A stretch of DNA of 10,002 nt from an uncultured Pseudomonadota bacterium (GCA_900320815.1 ONTY01000020.1:1-10002); one strand, 5' to 3'; positions 1 to 6,406 are shown, numbered from the stretch's first letter. Translations and numbers: made by a program. The notes: generated by a model not told the origin, from the letters alone.

Positions 1-906
1 GGCGTCATTGACCTCAACTTGCCCATCAGCGGCTCGCTCAACGACCCCGAGTTCTCCCTTGGTCCCATCATCGGCAAAGCCATTGGCGGCATCATCGCCA
101 GCGCCGTCACCGCACCCTTTCGCGCCATTGCCGGCATCTTCAGCGGCAGTGGCAGCGCCGGTGACCCCTCGCACGTCATCTTCACCGCTGGCAGCAGCCA
201 GTTGAACGAGGCCGCGCGCAGCCAGCTTGACGGCATCGCCAAAGCCCTCACCGAGCGCGCGCAGCTCAAGCTCACCATTACCGGCGCCGCACAGCTCGAG
301 AGTGAGCGCGAAGGCTGGCAGCGCCAGCGGCTGCGCGACATGCTCGTCGCCGAGATGCGTGGCGGCGACAGCAACAGCGCCGCTGCGCCCTCTGCGGCTG
401 CCAGCGACGCCGAACAGGCCGAGGCCGATACCCCCAGCAACGCCAACCGCGCCGCCGAGACCGAAGCGGCCCTCTCAAAACTTGACGCCGAGGGCTACGC
501 GCGCCTGGTGCGGCGCCTGTACCGCCGCGCCGATTTGCCCGGCAAACCGCGCAACGCCATTGGCGTCGCCCGCAACCTGCCCGTGGAAGAAATGGAGCGG
601 TTGCTGATGGCGCAAATTGAAGTCGACGACAACGCCATGCGCGAGCTGGCGCTGGCGCGCGGCGTCGCCGTCAAAGACTATCTGACGGCCAAGGGGCTGG
701 ACGGTGCGCGCATCTTTCTTGGCTCACCGCGCACTGCGGCGCCCAAGGCCGCCGCTGCCAGTGCTGCAGGCGCCGTGCAAAGCGGCGGCGAAGCCGGCGA
801 TGCCATGCTGGCGGCACCGGCAGCCCCAGCTTCCGCCGCCAGCAGCGCCCCAGGCACACCCGCCGGCCAGTTCGCCGGCGCCACATTGAGTTTGGCGACG
901 AAGTAG
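1..906 (+). CDS. DUF748 domain-containing protein, C-terminal part (5' end outside window)
   Basis: The reading frame is open from the first base and ends at TAG 904-906, giving 301 residues of a protein that starts upstream. The N-terminal stretch, with LPISGSLNDPEF followed by SLGPIIGKAIGGIIAS, AVTAPFRAIAGIF and then VIFTAGSSQLNEAARSQLDGIAKAL, is the typical end of DUF748 proteins. These are large AsmA/YhdP-like envelope proteins of proteobacteria, thought to lie in the inner membrane or periplasm; their molecular role is not settled. The segment after VIFTAGSSQL resembles the small OmpA-like fold that closes this family. Two Ala/Ser/Pro-rich low-complexity stretches follow: residues ~112-155, before a charged helical part with LVRRLYRRADLPGKPRN, and residues ~240-301. 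Family membership is a recognition call from the C-terminus only; most of the protein is not visible. A strong terminator lies about 75 bases downstream. Confidence 0.85.
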   Translation, partial: GVIDLNLPISGSLNDPEFSLGPIIGKAIGGIIASAVTAPFRAIAGIFSGSGSAGDPSHVIFTAGSSQLNEAARSQLDGIAKALTERAQLKLTITGAAQLESEREGWQRQRLRDMLVAEMRGGDSNSAAAPSAAASDAEQAEADTPSNANRAAETEAALSKLDAEGYARLVRRLYRRADLPGKPRNAIGVARNLPVEEMERLLMAQIEVDDNAMRELALARGVAVKDYLTAKGLDGARIFLGSPRTAAPKAAAASAAGAVQSGGEAGDAMLAAPAAPASAASSAPGTPAGQFAGATLSLATK

Positions 907-927
907 AAAACGACGGGTATTGACTCA

Positions 928-950
928 TTGCCGGCTTTATAAGCCGGCAA
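928..950. repeat. REP-like palindrome, copy 1 (inverted orientation)
   Basis: This is a perfect 10-bp inverted repeat, TTGCCGGCTT / AAGCCGGCAA, around a 3-base loop. There is no T-run on either side, so it is a poor terminator. Read on the minus strand it is preceded by CAAAGGTATATC and then the palindrome. This matches the layout of the copies at 1101-1125 and 5368-5390 on the plus strand: an AAGG/GTAT-rich lead, then a GCCGGC-type palindrome with an A-rich centre. The three copies share enough sequence inside and beside the stem to be treated as one dispersed family. The call as a REP-type element is inference; the inverted repeat itself is directly visible. Confidence 0.6.
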
Positions 951-979
951 TAAAAGATATACCTTTGGAGTATGCAAAT

Positions 980-1006
980 AAAAACCCGGCACGAAGCCGG
1001 GTTTTT
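980..1006. terminator. Bidirectional rho-independent terminator between convergent genes
   Basis: The arms AAAAACCCGGC (980-990) and GCCGGGTTTTT (996-1006) pair perfectly over 11 bp around an ACGAA loop. The stem core is GC-only, with an A-run on one side and a T-run on the other. It can therefore terminate plus-strand transcripts from the DUF748 gene and minus-strand transcripts from the GT39 pair, whose stop is at 1166. No other candidate in the 907-1165 gap has both a GC stem and a T-tract. Confidence 0.88.
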
Positions 1007-1009
1007 GTT

Positions 1010-1056
1010 GGCAAGATGCGCTCTTGCCTCGCGCATCAGTTGGCGGTGCGCAACTG
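1010..1056. repeat. Two small adjacent hairpins in the intergenic region
   Basis: GGCAAGA (1010-1016) pairs with TCTTGCC (1022-1028) around TGCGC. CAGTTG (1037-1042) pairs with CAACTG (1051-1056) around an 8-base loop. Neither is followed by a T-run. They lie just past the terminator and before REP-like copy 2, so the 928-1125 stretch is a chain of hairpins. Their function is unknown; they may be part of the same repeat block. Confidence 0.4.
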
Positions 1057-1100
1057 GCGCTGAGTGCGAAATAAACAGGAATTGAGGCAGTATATAGAGC

Positions 1101-1125
1101 AATGCCCGCGTAAAAAGCTGGCATT
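1101..1125. repeat. REP-like palindrome, copy 2
   Basis: The arms AATGCCCGC (1101-1109) and GCTGGCATT (1117-1125) pair with one mismatch around GTAAAAA. The 16 bases GCGTAAAAAGCTGGCA (from 1108 within this copy) are shared exactly with copy 3 at 5368-5390. The lead AGGCAGTATATAGAG before the palindrome resembles the AAGGAGTATCAGA lead of copy 3. Copy 2 points the opposite way to copy 1, so the leads of copies 1 and 2 face each other across the terminator, as in paired REP arrangements. Confidence 0.6.
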
Positions 1126-1165
1126 GTCGTAATTTATTGACGGGTATTTGGCGCTGCCGGAGGCA

Positions 1166-2710
1166 TCAGGGCGTGTTTGCAGCGGCGGCGGGCGGCTGCC
1201 AGTGCATCCAGATGGTGTGGCGCAGCGCGTCGCGCGAGGCGGGCAGCCAGCCGCCCAGCAGCGGACGGCGGAAGGGCAAATACACCTCGTGCAGCTGCGC
1301 CCGCTGGGCGGCGGGCAGCTTGCTGTGCTCGACCTCCAGCTCCAGCACCAGCAGCCAGCCGCTGCCTTGGCGCTCCAGCTCCTCCAGCAGCGGCGTGCAG
1401 CCAGCGCGCGGGCACTGGAGCACGGGCGCGTCGGGGTAGGCCAGGCGCAGATTGCCCGCCAGCACCTGCCGCACTGGGGCGACGATGGGGCTGCGCGTGT
1501 CAAAGCCCGCATCGCGCGCTGCAGCAGCCAGGGCGGCGGTGTCCAGATTGATGTCGTCCGGGCGGTGACTGAACATGTGCCACACCGGGCGCATCGTGGC
1601 CAGAAACATGCCCAGCACCGCCACCAGCGCAATGCACGCCGCCAGGCGTCGGCAGCGCGGATGGCGTTCGAGTTCTGGACGACGCAGAAAGACCGCCATC
1701 GGCAGCAGCGCCGCCAGCGGTTCCAGCCAGCGCGGCGTCAATCGTGACGGCGTGGCAAAGAGCACCAGCGCCAGCAGCGTCAGCAGCGCCAGCAGCAGAT
1801 AGCGCCGCAGCAGCTGCGCTGCGCCGCTGGCGGGCGCAGCGGGCGGGCGCCGCAGCCAGCCTGTGCCAAGGCAGCCAAACGTCACGCTTGCCCACAGCGC
1901 CAGCGCCATCGGTGCGTCGGTGAATAGTTGCCCCAGCGCCGTCAGTCTGGGCCAGGCGCTGATGCCCCCGCGCGCCAGCTTGTCGCCCATGCGCGTGGCA
2001 ATCTCGCCCCAGTGCCCAGCCAGCCACAGCAGATGCGGCGCCAGCAGCAGCGCAGCCGTCAGCGGCATCAGCGGCCAGCCGCGTGAAAAGAGCGCGCGCC
2101 GCTGCGCAGGGTCAAGCAGCGCGGCGCCCAGCAGCGGTGCGGCGATGAGGGCGAAGTTGTATTTCGCCAGCATTCCAGCGGCCAGCGCCGCGCCCAGCGC
2201 CACAAAGCGCGCGGGCGTGGGGCGCGCCAGCAGCCGCAGCAGTGCCCAGTAGAGCCAGGCGGTGCAGGGCAGCAGCAGCACCGAGTGCGTCAAGTCGCGC
2301 ACCGCCATCCAGCACACCGTGGGCAGCAGCAGCAGGCTGGCGGCGGCCAGCCAGCGGCAGCGCGTGCCCAGCCCCTGCATCTTGGCGCTGTGCCACAGCA
2401 GCACATAGGCGGCGGCCAGCAGGCTGTGCTTCAACACCGAAAGTGCCAGCAGACTTTGCCCGCCAAAGAGGTGGTTCACGCCCCACTGCAGCCAGGTGTA
2501 GAGCGGCGGCTGCACGCCGTAGCCCGCTGCCAGGCGCTGCGACCAGACGATTTGTTCGGCTTCGTCCATTTCCAGCGCCGGCGAGAGCGTCAGCCGCAGC
2601 AGCACTTGCGCCAGCGTGAGCGCGGCCAGCACCAGCAGCGGGTGCGTGAACATGGCATCTGCCACGGCGCGGGCGGCGCGCATGGCGGCAGCAAAGAAGG
2701 ATGTTTTCAT
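1166..2710 (-). CDS. GT39-family (ArnT/PMT-like) membrane glycosyltransferase, downstream paralogue
   Basis: This is a 514-residue multi-spanning inner-membrane protein. GT39 enzymes transfer a sugar from a polyprenyl-phosphate donor to an acceptor on the periplasmic side. After a first hydrophobic helix (~24-44) comes the acidic DEAEQ motif (residues 49-53), expected in the first periplasmic loop of the family, then QPPLYTWLQW (67-76). Further hydrophobic helices, RDLTHSV (138-144) and LAKYN (181-185) follow; RLTPRWLEPL (323-332) corresponds to the last membrane part. The C-terminal ~130 residues form a soluble domain. The start is ATG at 2710: it overlaps the TGA of the upstream gene (ATGA) and puts DEAEQ at residue 49 in both paralogues. 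A longer frame reaching 2989 would run inside the upstream gene and is rejected. The sugar and acceptor (lipid A, other glycan or protein) are unknown. Both transcripts end at the terminator 980-1006. Confidence 0.85.
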   Translation of the reverse strand: MKTSFFAAAMRAARAVADAMFTHPLLVLAALTLAQVLLRLTLSPALEMDEAEQIVWSQRLAAGYGVQPPLYTWLQWGVNHLFGGQSLLALSVLKHSLLAAAYVLLWHSAKMQGLGTRCRWLAAASLLLLPTVCWMAVRDLTHSVLLLPCTAWLYWALLRLLARPTPARFVALGAALAAGMLAKYNFALIAAPLLGAALLDPAQRRALFSRGWPLMPLTAALLLAPHLLWLAGHWGEIATRMGDKLARGGISAWPRLTALGQLFTDAPMALALWASVTFGCLGTGWLRRPPAAPASGAAQLLRRYLLLALLTLLALVLFATPSRLTPRWLEPLAALLPMAVFLRRPELERHPRCRRLAACIALVAVLGMFLATMRPVWHMFSHRPDDINLDTAALAAAARDAGFDTRSPIVAPVRQVLAGNLRLAYPDAPVLQCPRAGCTPLLEELERQGSGWLLVLELEVEHSKLPAAQRAQLHEVYLPFRRPLLGGWLPASRDALRHTIWMHWQPPAAAANTP

Positions 2711-4293
2711 GGTGTGGGGGCGCTGCGGCGCTGCGGCGGCAGCCAGAAAAATTGGAAATGCACCGGCGGCGCGGCAGCGCGCGTGCGCCGCGCGGGCAGC
2801 TGCACGCTGTGCGGCTGCTGCCACAGCGGCAGCGCAGTGCCCGCTTGCATGGCAGGCCACCAGTCGGGGCGCAGGCGCTGCTGGCGTGAAATCAGCAGCA
2901 GCCCCTGCCCAGCTGCGCGCGCGCGCGCCAGTTGCGCGGCAGCGCAGCGGGCAAGAAAGGCGCTGCCCTGGCTCTCGCGCGGCCAGCACGCCGCCGCCGG
3001 GGCGCCAAAGTGCAACCGCAGCGCGGCGGCCAGCACCGGGTCAGTGGCAGCAATGGGGGCGCTGCCGTCGTAGCCAGCGGCGCTCAGAGCTGTGCCAAGC
3101 TGTGCGACGGGTTGGTTGAGGCTGTCCAGCTTGCCGCGCACACCGCTCATGTGCGCCCTCCCGCCGCCCAAGATGAGCAGCGCCGCCGCCATTGCCAGCG
3201 TGCAGGCGGCATAGCGCCGGCAGCCGCGCGCGTGCTGCGCCAACGCCGGGCGCGCCGCCAGCAATGCCAGCGGCGCGGGCGCCAGCAGCGGCAGCAGCCA
3301 GCGCCCCTTGAAGGCGCTCACGCCCGCCAGCGTCATGGCCAGCAGCGCCAGCGCCGTGAGCAGCAGCGCACGCAGCACCAGCGGCAGCAGCCAGGCGGGC
3401 GGCGCGCCTTCTTCATCATCATCATTTGCCTTGGCCAGCTGGCGCTGCCACAGCGCGCGCCCAAACGAGAACAGCACCACCAGCGCCCACAGCCCCAGCA
3501 CCGCCAGCGCGCCCGCGCCCAAGTCCAGCACAGCGCGCAGTGTGCTGTGGCGGCCAATGGCCATGCGGTCCAGCGTGGTGCCCGAAGCCAGCGTCCAGTG
3601 CTGCGCCATCCAGATGAGGTGCGGCGCCAGCATCAGCGCCGCAATCAGCGGCGCCAGCGGCCAGCCGCGTGCCAGCAGCGCGCGGCGCAGCGTAGGCAGT
3701 GAGAGGGCGGCGGCGAGCATGGCAGCCAGCGCCAGCGCCGCGTTGTATTTCGCCAGCAGCGCCAGCCCCCACACCACGCCCTGCGCGGCGAAGAGCCACG
3801 GGTGCGGGCGCCGCAGGCTGCGCAGCAGCAGCAGCCAGGCGGCGATGACAAGCACGGTGACGAGCACGGTGTGCGTCTGGTCGCGCACCGAATACCAAGT
3901 CAGCGGTGGCATGAACATCAACGCCGCCGCTGCCAGCCAGGCGTTGCGCGGCGGCGCCGCCACGCAGCGCGCCGCCGCGTGCAGCAGCACAAAGCACGCC
4001 GCCAGCAGCGTGTGCTTGAACAGGGACAAGGCCAGCACACCCGGCCCCAGCAGCGCATTCACCACCCACTGCAGCCAGGTGTAGAGCGGCGGCTGTGCGC
4101 CGTAGCCCCACGCCAAGTGCTGCGACCAGAGCACCTGCTCGGCCTCATCCCACTTGAGTGCCGGATTGCTGGGCGGCGAAATGCCCACGCGCAGCACCAC
4201 ATGCAGCGCCGCTGTTGCCAGCAGCGCCAGCAGTGCGACGCGCGCATCAAAAATGCCGTGCAAGGCACGGCGCAGGCGGGGCAGGGCGGACAC
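2707..4293 (-). CDS. GT39-family (ArnT/PMT-like) membrane glycosyltransferase, upstream paralogue
   Basis: This 528-residue membrane protein is collinear with its downstream neighbour. It has a first helix at ~18-37, DEAEQ at 49-53, QPPLYTWLQW at 67-76, RDQTHTV at 137-143, LAKYN at 180-184 and KGRWLLPLLAP at 329-339, then a soluble C-terminal part from ~380. These are GT39 hallmarks, and the enzyme is expected to use a polyprenyl-phosphate sugar in the periplasm. A short acidic loop with three Asp and two Glu (291-295) is coded by an in-frame trinucleotide run and is absent from the paralogue. The start is GTG at 4293, the first start giving a short cytoplasmic N-terminus. The leader before it is pyrimidine-rich with no Shine-Dalgarno sequence, so the start is the weakest point of this call. 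Its stop overlaps the next gene by 4 bases, implying coupled translation. It is divergent from the GT2 gene across a 95-bp gap. Confidence 0.84.
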   Translation of the reverse strand: MSALPRLRRALHGIFDARVALLALLATAALHVVLRVGISPPSNPALKWDEAEQVLWSQHLAWGYGAQPPLYTWLQWVVNALLGPGVLALSLFKHTLLAACFVLLHAAARCVAAPPRNAWLAAAALMFMPPLTWYSVRDQTHTVLVTVLVIAAWLLLLRSLRRPHPWLFAAQGVVWGLALLAKYNAALALAAMLAAALSLPTLRRALLARGWPLAPLIAALMLAPHLIWMAQHWTLASGTTLDRMAIGRHSTLRAVLDLGAGALAVLGLWALVVLFSFGRALWQRQLAKANDDDEEGAPPAWLLPLVLRALLLTALALLAMTLAGVSAFKGRWLLPLLAPAPLALLAARPALAQHARGCRRYAACTLAMAAALLILGGGRAHMSGVRGKLDSLNQPVAQLGTALSAAGYDGSAPIAATDPVLAAALRLHFGAPAAACWPRESQGSAFLARCAAAQLARARAAGQGLLLISRQQRLRPDWWPAMQAGTALPLWQQPHSVQLPARRTRAAAPPVHFQFFWLPPQRRSAPTP

Positions 4294-4301
4294 GTGGAAA
4301 A

Positions 4302-4318
4302 GGGCAGGGAGGGAAGGG
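4302..4318 (+). other. Four-run G-quadruplex-type motif in the divergent intergenic region
   Basis: The plus strand reads GGGCAGGGAGGGAAGGG: four GGG runs with loops of 2, 1 and 2 bases, a canonical short-loop G4 motif. It lies inside a homopurine tract of 26 bases (4306-4331), extended to 36 bases (4296-4331) if one C is allowed. The motif is 8 bases upstream of the minus-strand GTG start at 4293 and 70 bases upstream of the plus-strand ATG at 4389, so it sits in the shared control region of both glycosyltransferase operons. The motif is directly visible; folding and any regulatory effect are inference. Confidence 0.6.
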
Positions 4319-4388
4319 AAGGAGAAAAGAGCCGGCGGGGCACAATGAGTCGCGCATTATCCGTGCGCCCCTTCTTTTGCTCTGTGCC

Positions 4389-5444
4389 ATGACTGACGCC
4401 ACTGCCCACGCTCCCGCCGCCATTGATGTTTCCATCGTCGCGCCCGTCTACAACGAAATCGGCAACGTTGACGCCCTTGTGGAGCGCATCGCCGCCGCCA
4501 TGCAGGGGCAGCCGTGGCGCTTTGAACTCATTGCCGTGGACGACGGCTCGGAGGACGGCAGCGGCCAGCGCCTGTGCGCGCTGGCCGACGATACTGAACG
4601 CCGCCCCTGGCTGCGCCCGGTGCTGCTGGCGCGCAACTACGGGCAGTCCAGCGCGCTGCAGGCGGGCTTTGAGCGCGTGAGGGGGCGCTACGTCGTCACG
4701 CTGGACGCTGACCTGCAAAACGAGCCGGGCGACATTCCGCTGCTGCTGCAGCAGCTGGATGGCGACCAGAGCATCGACATGGTCAGCGGCTGGCGCAAAG
4801 ACCGGCAGGACGCCGCGCTCTCGCGCCGCCTGCCCTCGCGCATCGCCAACCGGCTCATCTCGCGCGTCACTGGCGTGCGGCTGCACGACTACGGCTGCGC
4901 GCTCAAGGCCTACCGCCGCCACATCATTGACCGCATCCACCTCTACGGCGAGTTGCACCGCTTCATCCCCTCGCTGGCGCGCGACGCGGGCGCGCGCATC
5001 GCCGAAGTGCCCGTGCGCCACCACGCGCGCACCAGCGGCGCGTCCAAATACGGCATTGACCGCACTTTTCGCGTCATCCTTGACCTCATCCTCATGGTGT
5101 TTCTGATGCGCTACCGCCAAAGGCCCCTGCACGCCATCGGCGGCCTCGGCCTGTGGCTGGCGGCGCCCGGCTTTCTCATGCTCTGCTGGCTGCTGGGCGT
5201 CAAACTCATGGGCGAGAACATCGGCCAGCGCCCCATGCTGCTGGCTGCCGTGCTGCTGCTGGTCGTTGGCGTGCAATTGGTGGTGACCGGGCTGATTGGC
5301 GAAATGCTCACGCGCGTGTATCACCAGGGTGGCGGTGTGCAGTACTGGGCAAAGGAGTATCAGACGGTTGCCGGCGTAAAAAGCTGGCAAGAAGATGCTG
5401 ATAAGAAGAGTATCAGTCAAACGGCTGATGCTGTGAACGTGTGA
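4389..5444 (+). CDS. GT2 polyprenyl-phosphate glycosyltransferase (DPM1/ArnC/GtrB type)
   Basis: This 351-residue protein has a GT-A domain followed by two membrane helices. Visible motifs are SIVAPVYNE (15-23), AVDDGSEDGS (49-58), NYGQSSALQAG (83-93), the metal-binding DAD in LDADLQNEPGD (105-115), the HDYGCALKAYRR region (166-177) and TSGASKYG (215-222). Helices lie at ~249-272 and ~283-305. This layout is that of enzymes that move a sugar from a nucleotide sugar to polyprenyl phosphate at the cytoplasmic face. It would supply donors of the kind used by the divergent GT39 pair. The start at ATG 4389 leaves the usual short N-terminus before the first strand; an open frame continues upstream to 4158 but crosses the GT39 gene and the gap. 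No Shine-Dalgarno is seen. Residues ~323-351 are coded by a REP-like repeat and are probably not part of the ancestral protein. The stop overlaps the next gene by 4 bases. Confidence 0.88.
   Translation: MTDATAHAPAAIDVSIVAPVYNEIGNVDALVERIAAAMQGQPWRFELIAVDDGSEDGSGQRLCALADDTERRPWLRPVLLARNYGQSSALQAGFERVRGRYVVTLDADLQNEPGDIPLLLQQLDGDQSIDMVSGWRKDRQDAALSRRLPSRIANRLISRVTGVRLHDYGCALKAYRRHIIDRIHLYGELHRFIPSLARDAGARIAEVPVRHHARTSGASKYGIDRTFRVILDLILMVFLMRYRQRPLHAIGGLGLWLAAPGFLMLCWLLGVKLMGENIGQRPMLLAAVLLLVVGVQLVVTGLIGEMLTRVYHQGGGVQYWAKEYQTVAGVKSWQEDADKKSISQTADAVNV
5355..5416. repeat. REP-like repeat copy 3 inside the GT2 coding region, with 9-base direct repeats
   Basis: The palindrome at 5368-5390 has arms TTGCCGGC and GCTGGCAA (one mismatch, a G-U pair in RNA) around GTAAAAA. 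It matches copies 1 and 2 near 928-1125. GAGTATCAG occurs at 5355-5363, as the lead of the element, and again at 5408-5416. The stretch is AT-richer than the surrounding gene. It lies in the GT2 frame and adds about 29 residues ending at the stop 5442-5444. In RNA the hairpin would form just before the overlap with the next gene. The family link rests on a visible sequence match; the insertion history is inference. Confidence 0.6.
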
Positions 5445-6406
5445 GCCGCCCAGCCAAAACCCTGCTGCGCGCCGCCATCGGGCTGGCGTTGCTGGCCGCT
5501 GTGCTCTGGCTGGCCGAGCCAGCGCGCGTGCTGGCGCGCCTGCACGGGGCGCATTGGCGGTGGCTGGCCGCCGGGCTGCTGGCGGCCATTGCCTCCAACC
5601 TTGCCTCTGCATTGCGCTGGCGCGCGCTGGCCGCGTGGCTGGGTGCGGCGCGTGTGGGGGTGCGCGATGCCTGCCGCTGGTACTTCCAGGCCATTGGCCT
5701 GAACGCGCTGCTGCCCGGCGCTGTGCTTGGCGGCGACGTGTACCGCGCCGTGGTGCTGCAGCGCGCTGCGCCTGATGCACCGGGCACGACTGCTGCCGCT
5801 GGCTGGTCTGTGCTGCTGGACCGCGTCAGCGGCGTGTGGATGCTCTGCGTCATCGGCGCGCTTGGCACGGCAGCGTGTGCAACTCCCTTGGGTGCGGCGT
5901 TGCACATGCGCGCTGCGCTGCTCGCCGCGCTTGCCCTGTGTGCTGCCGCTGCACTGCTCGCGCTCCCTTGGGCGTTGCCGCCTCTGCTGCGGCGCGTGAA
6001 CACGCCGGGCACGGCGCAGGGACGCCTCGCACGCCTGCTCACTCCCCTCGCGCAGGCCGCGCAGTGCCCCGACTTTGGCCAGCAAATGCGCTGGCAGGCG
6101 TTTGTCAGCGCCGCTGTGCAGCTGCTCTCTGCCGCTGCGCTCGCCTGCGGTGCGCTGGCGTTGGGTGTGCAGCAACCGCTGGCGGTGTGGGCGTTTGCCA
6201 TCGCGCCCATCTTCCTCATGGCCGCGCTGCCCGCCAGCGTTGGCGGCTGGGGCACACGCGAAGCCGCTGCCGCGCTGGCGCTGGCGCCCTTTGGCGTTGC
6301 CGCCGATGCGGCTGTGGGCGCCGGCATGGTCTACGGGCTGTATGCCATCGCCCAGGGCGCGCTGGGCGCGCTGGCGTTTGGGCTGCCGAAGGCGGCGGGG
6401 GAGTAG
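5441..6406 (+). CDS. UPF0104 / LPG-synthase-TM family (PF03706-type) integral membrane protein
   Basis: This 321-residue protein is almost wholly hydrophobic, with about eight candidate helices. Family signatures are SNLASALRWRALAAWLG (52-68), NALLPGAVLGGDVYRAVVL (88-106), LLDRVSGVW (125-133) and the late LPASVGGWGTREAA (263-276). The family includes the membrane domain of MprF and the AglD/YbhN-type proteins. Members often sit beside GT2 polyprenyl-phosphate glycosyltransferases and are suspected of lipid or lipid-linked-sugar handling, but most are uncharacterised. The soluble transferase domain of MprF is absent, so lysyl-phosphatidylglycerol synthesis is not indicated. The start is GTG 5441, overlapping the GT2 stop as GTGA with no Shine-Dalgarno, so translation is probably coupled. 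The TAG lies 13 bases from the convergent cnoX stop, with no terminator visible between them. Confidence 0.85.
   Translation: MSRPAKTLLRAAIGLALLAAVLWLAEPARVLARLHGAHWRWLAAGLLAAIASNLASALRWRALAAWLGAARVGVRDACRWYFQAIGLNALLPGAVLGGDVYRAVVLQRAAPDAPGTTAAAGWSVLLDRVSGVWMLCVIGALGTAACATPLGAALHMRAALLAALALCAAAALLALPWALPPLLRRVNTPGTAQGRLARLLTPLAQAAQCPDFGQQMRWQAFVSAAVQLLSAAALACGALALGVQQPLAVWAFAIAPIFLMAALPASVGGWGTREAAAALALAPFGVAADAAVGAGMVYGLYAIAQGALGALAFGLPKAAGE

Noticed and set aside
928..950. First hairpin as a terminator of the DUF748 gene
   Set aside because: It has a perfect stem but no T-run on either side; the hairpin at 980-1006 has the terminator form, and this one matches the REP-like family.
1166..2710. 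ArnT (L-Ara4N transferase) as a specific name
   Set aside because: General GT39 motifs are present, but no other Arn pathway genes are nearby and the soluble domain does not allow a specific assignment.
4341..4346. CACAAT as a -10 box for the GT2 gene
   Set aside because: No recognisable -35 hexamer stands 16-18 bases upstream; the region there is the purine tract. It is too weak to list.
4158..4388. Upstream extension of the GT2 frame
   Set aside because: It crosses the divergent GT39 start and the G-rich control region, has no GT2 similarity, and the family N-terminus fits ATG 4389.
4059..5780. 573-codon minus-strand open frame opposite the GT2 gene
   Set aside because: It is opposite a well-matched GT2 gene, has Arg/Ala/Gln-rich composition with no domain motif, and is the usual antisense shadow of GC-rich coding DNA.
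5441..6406. MprF-type lysyl-phosphatidylglycerol synthase
   Set aside because: Only the membrane domain family is present; the cytosolic aminoacyl-transferase domain is missing, so the function cannot be assumed.
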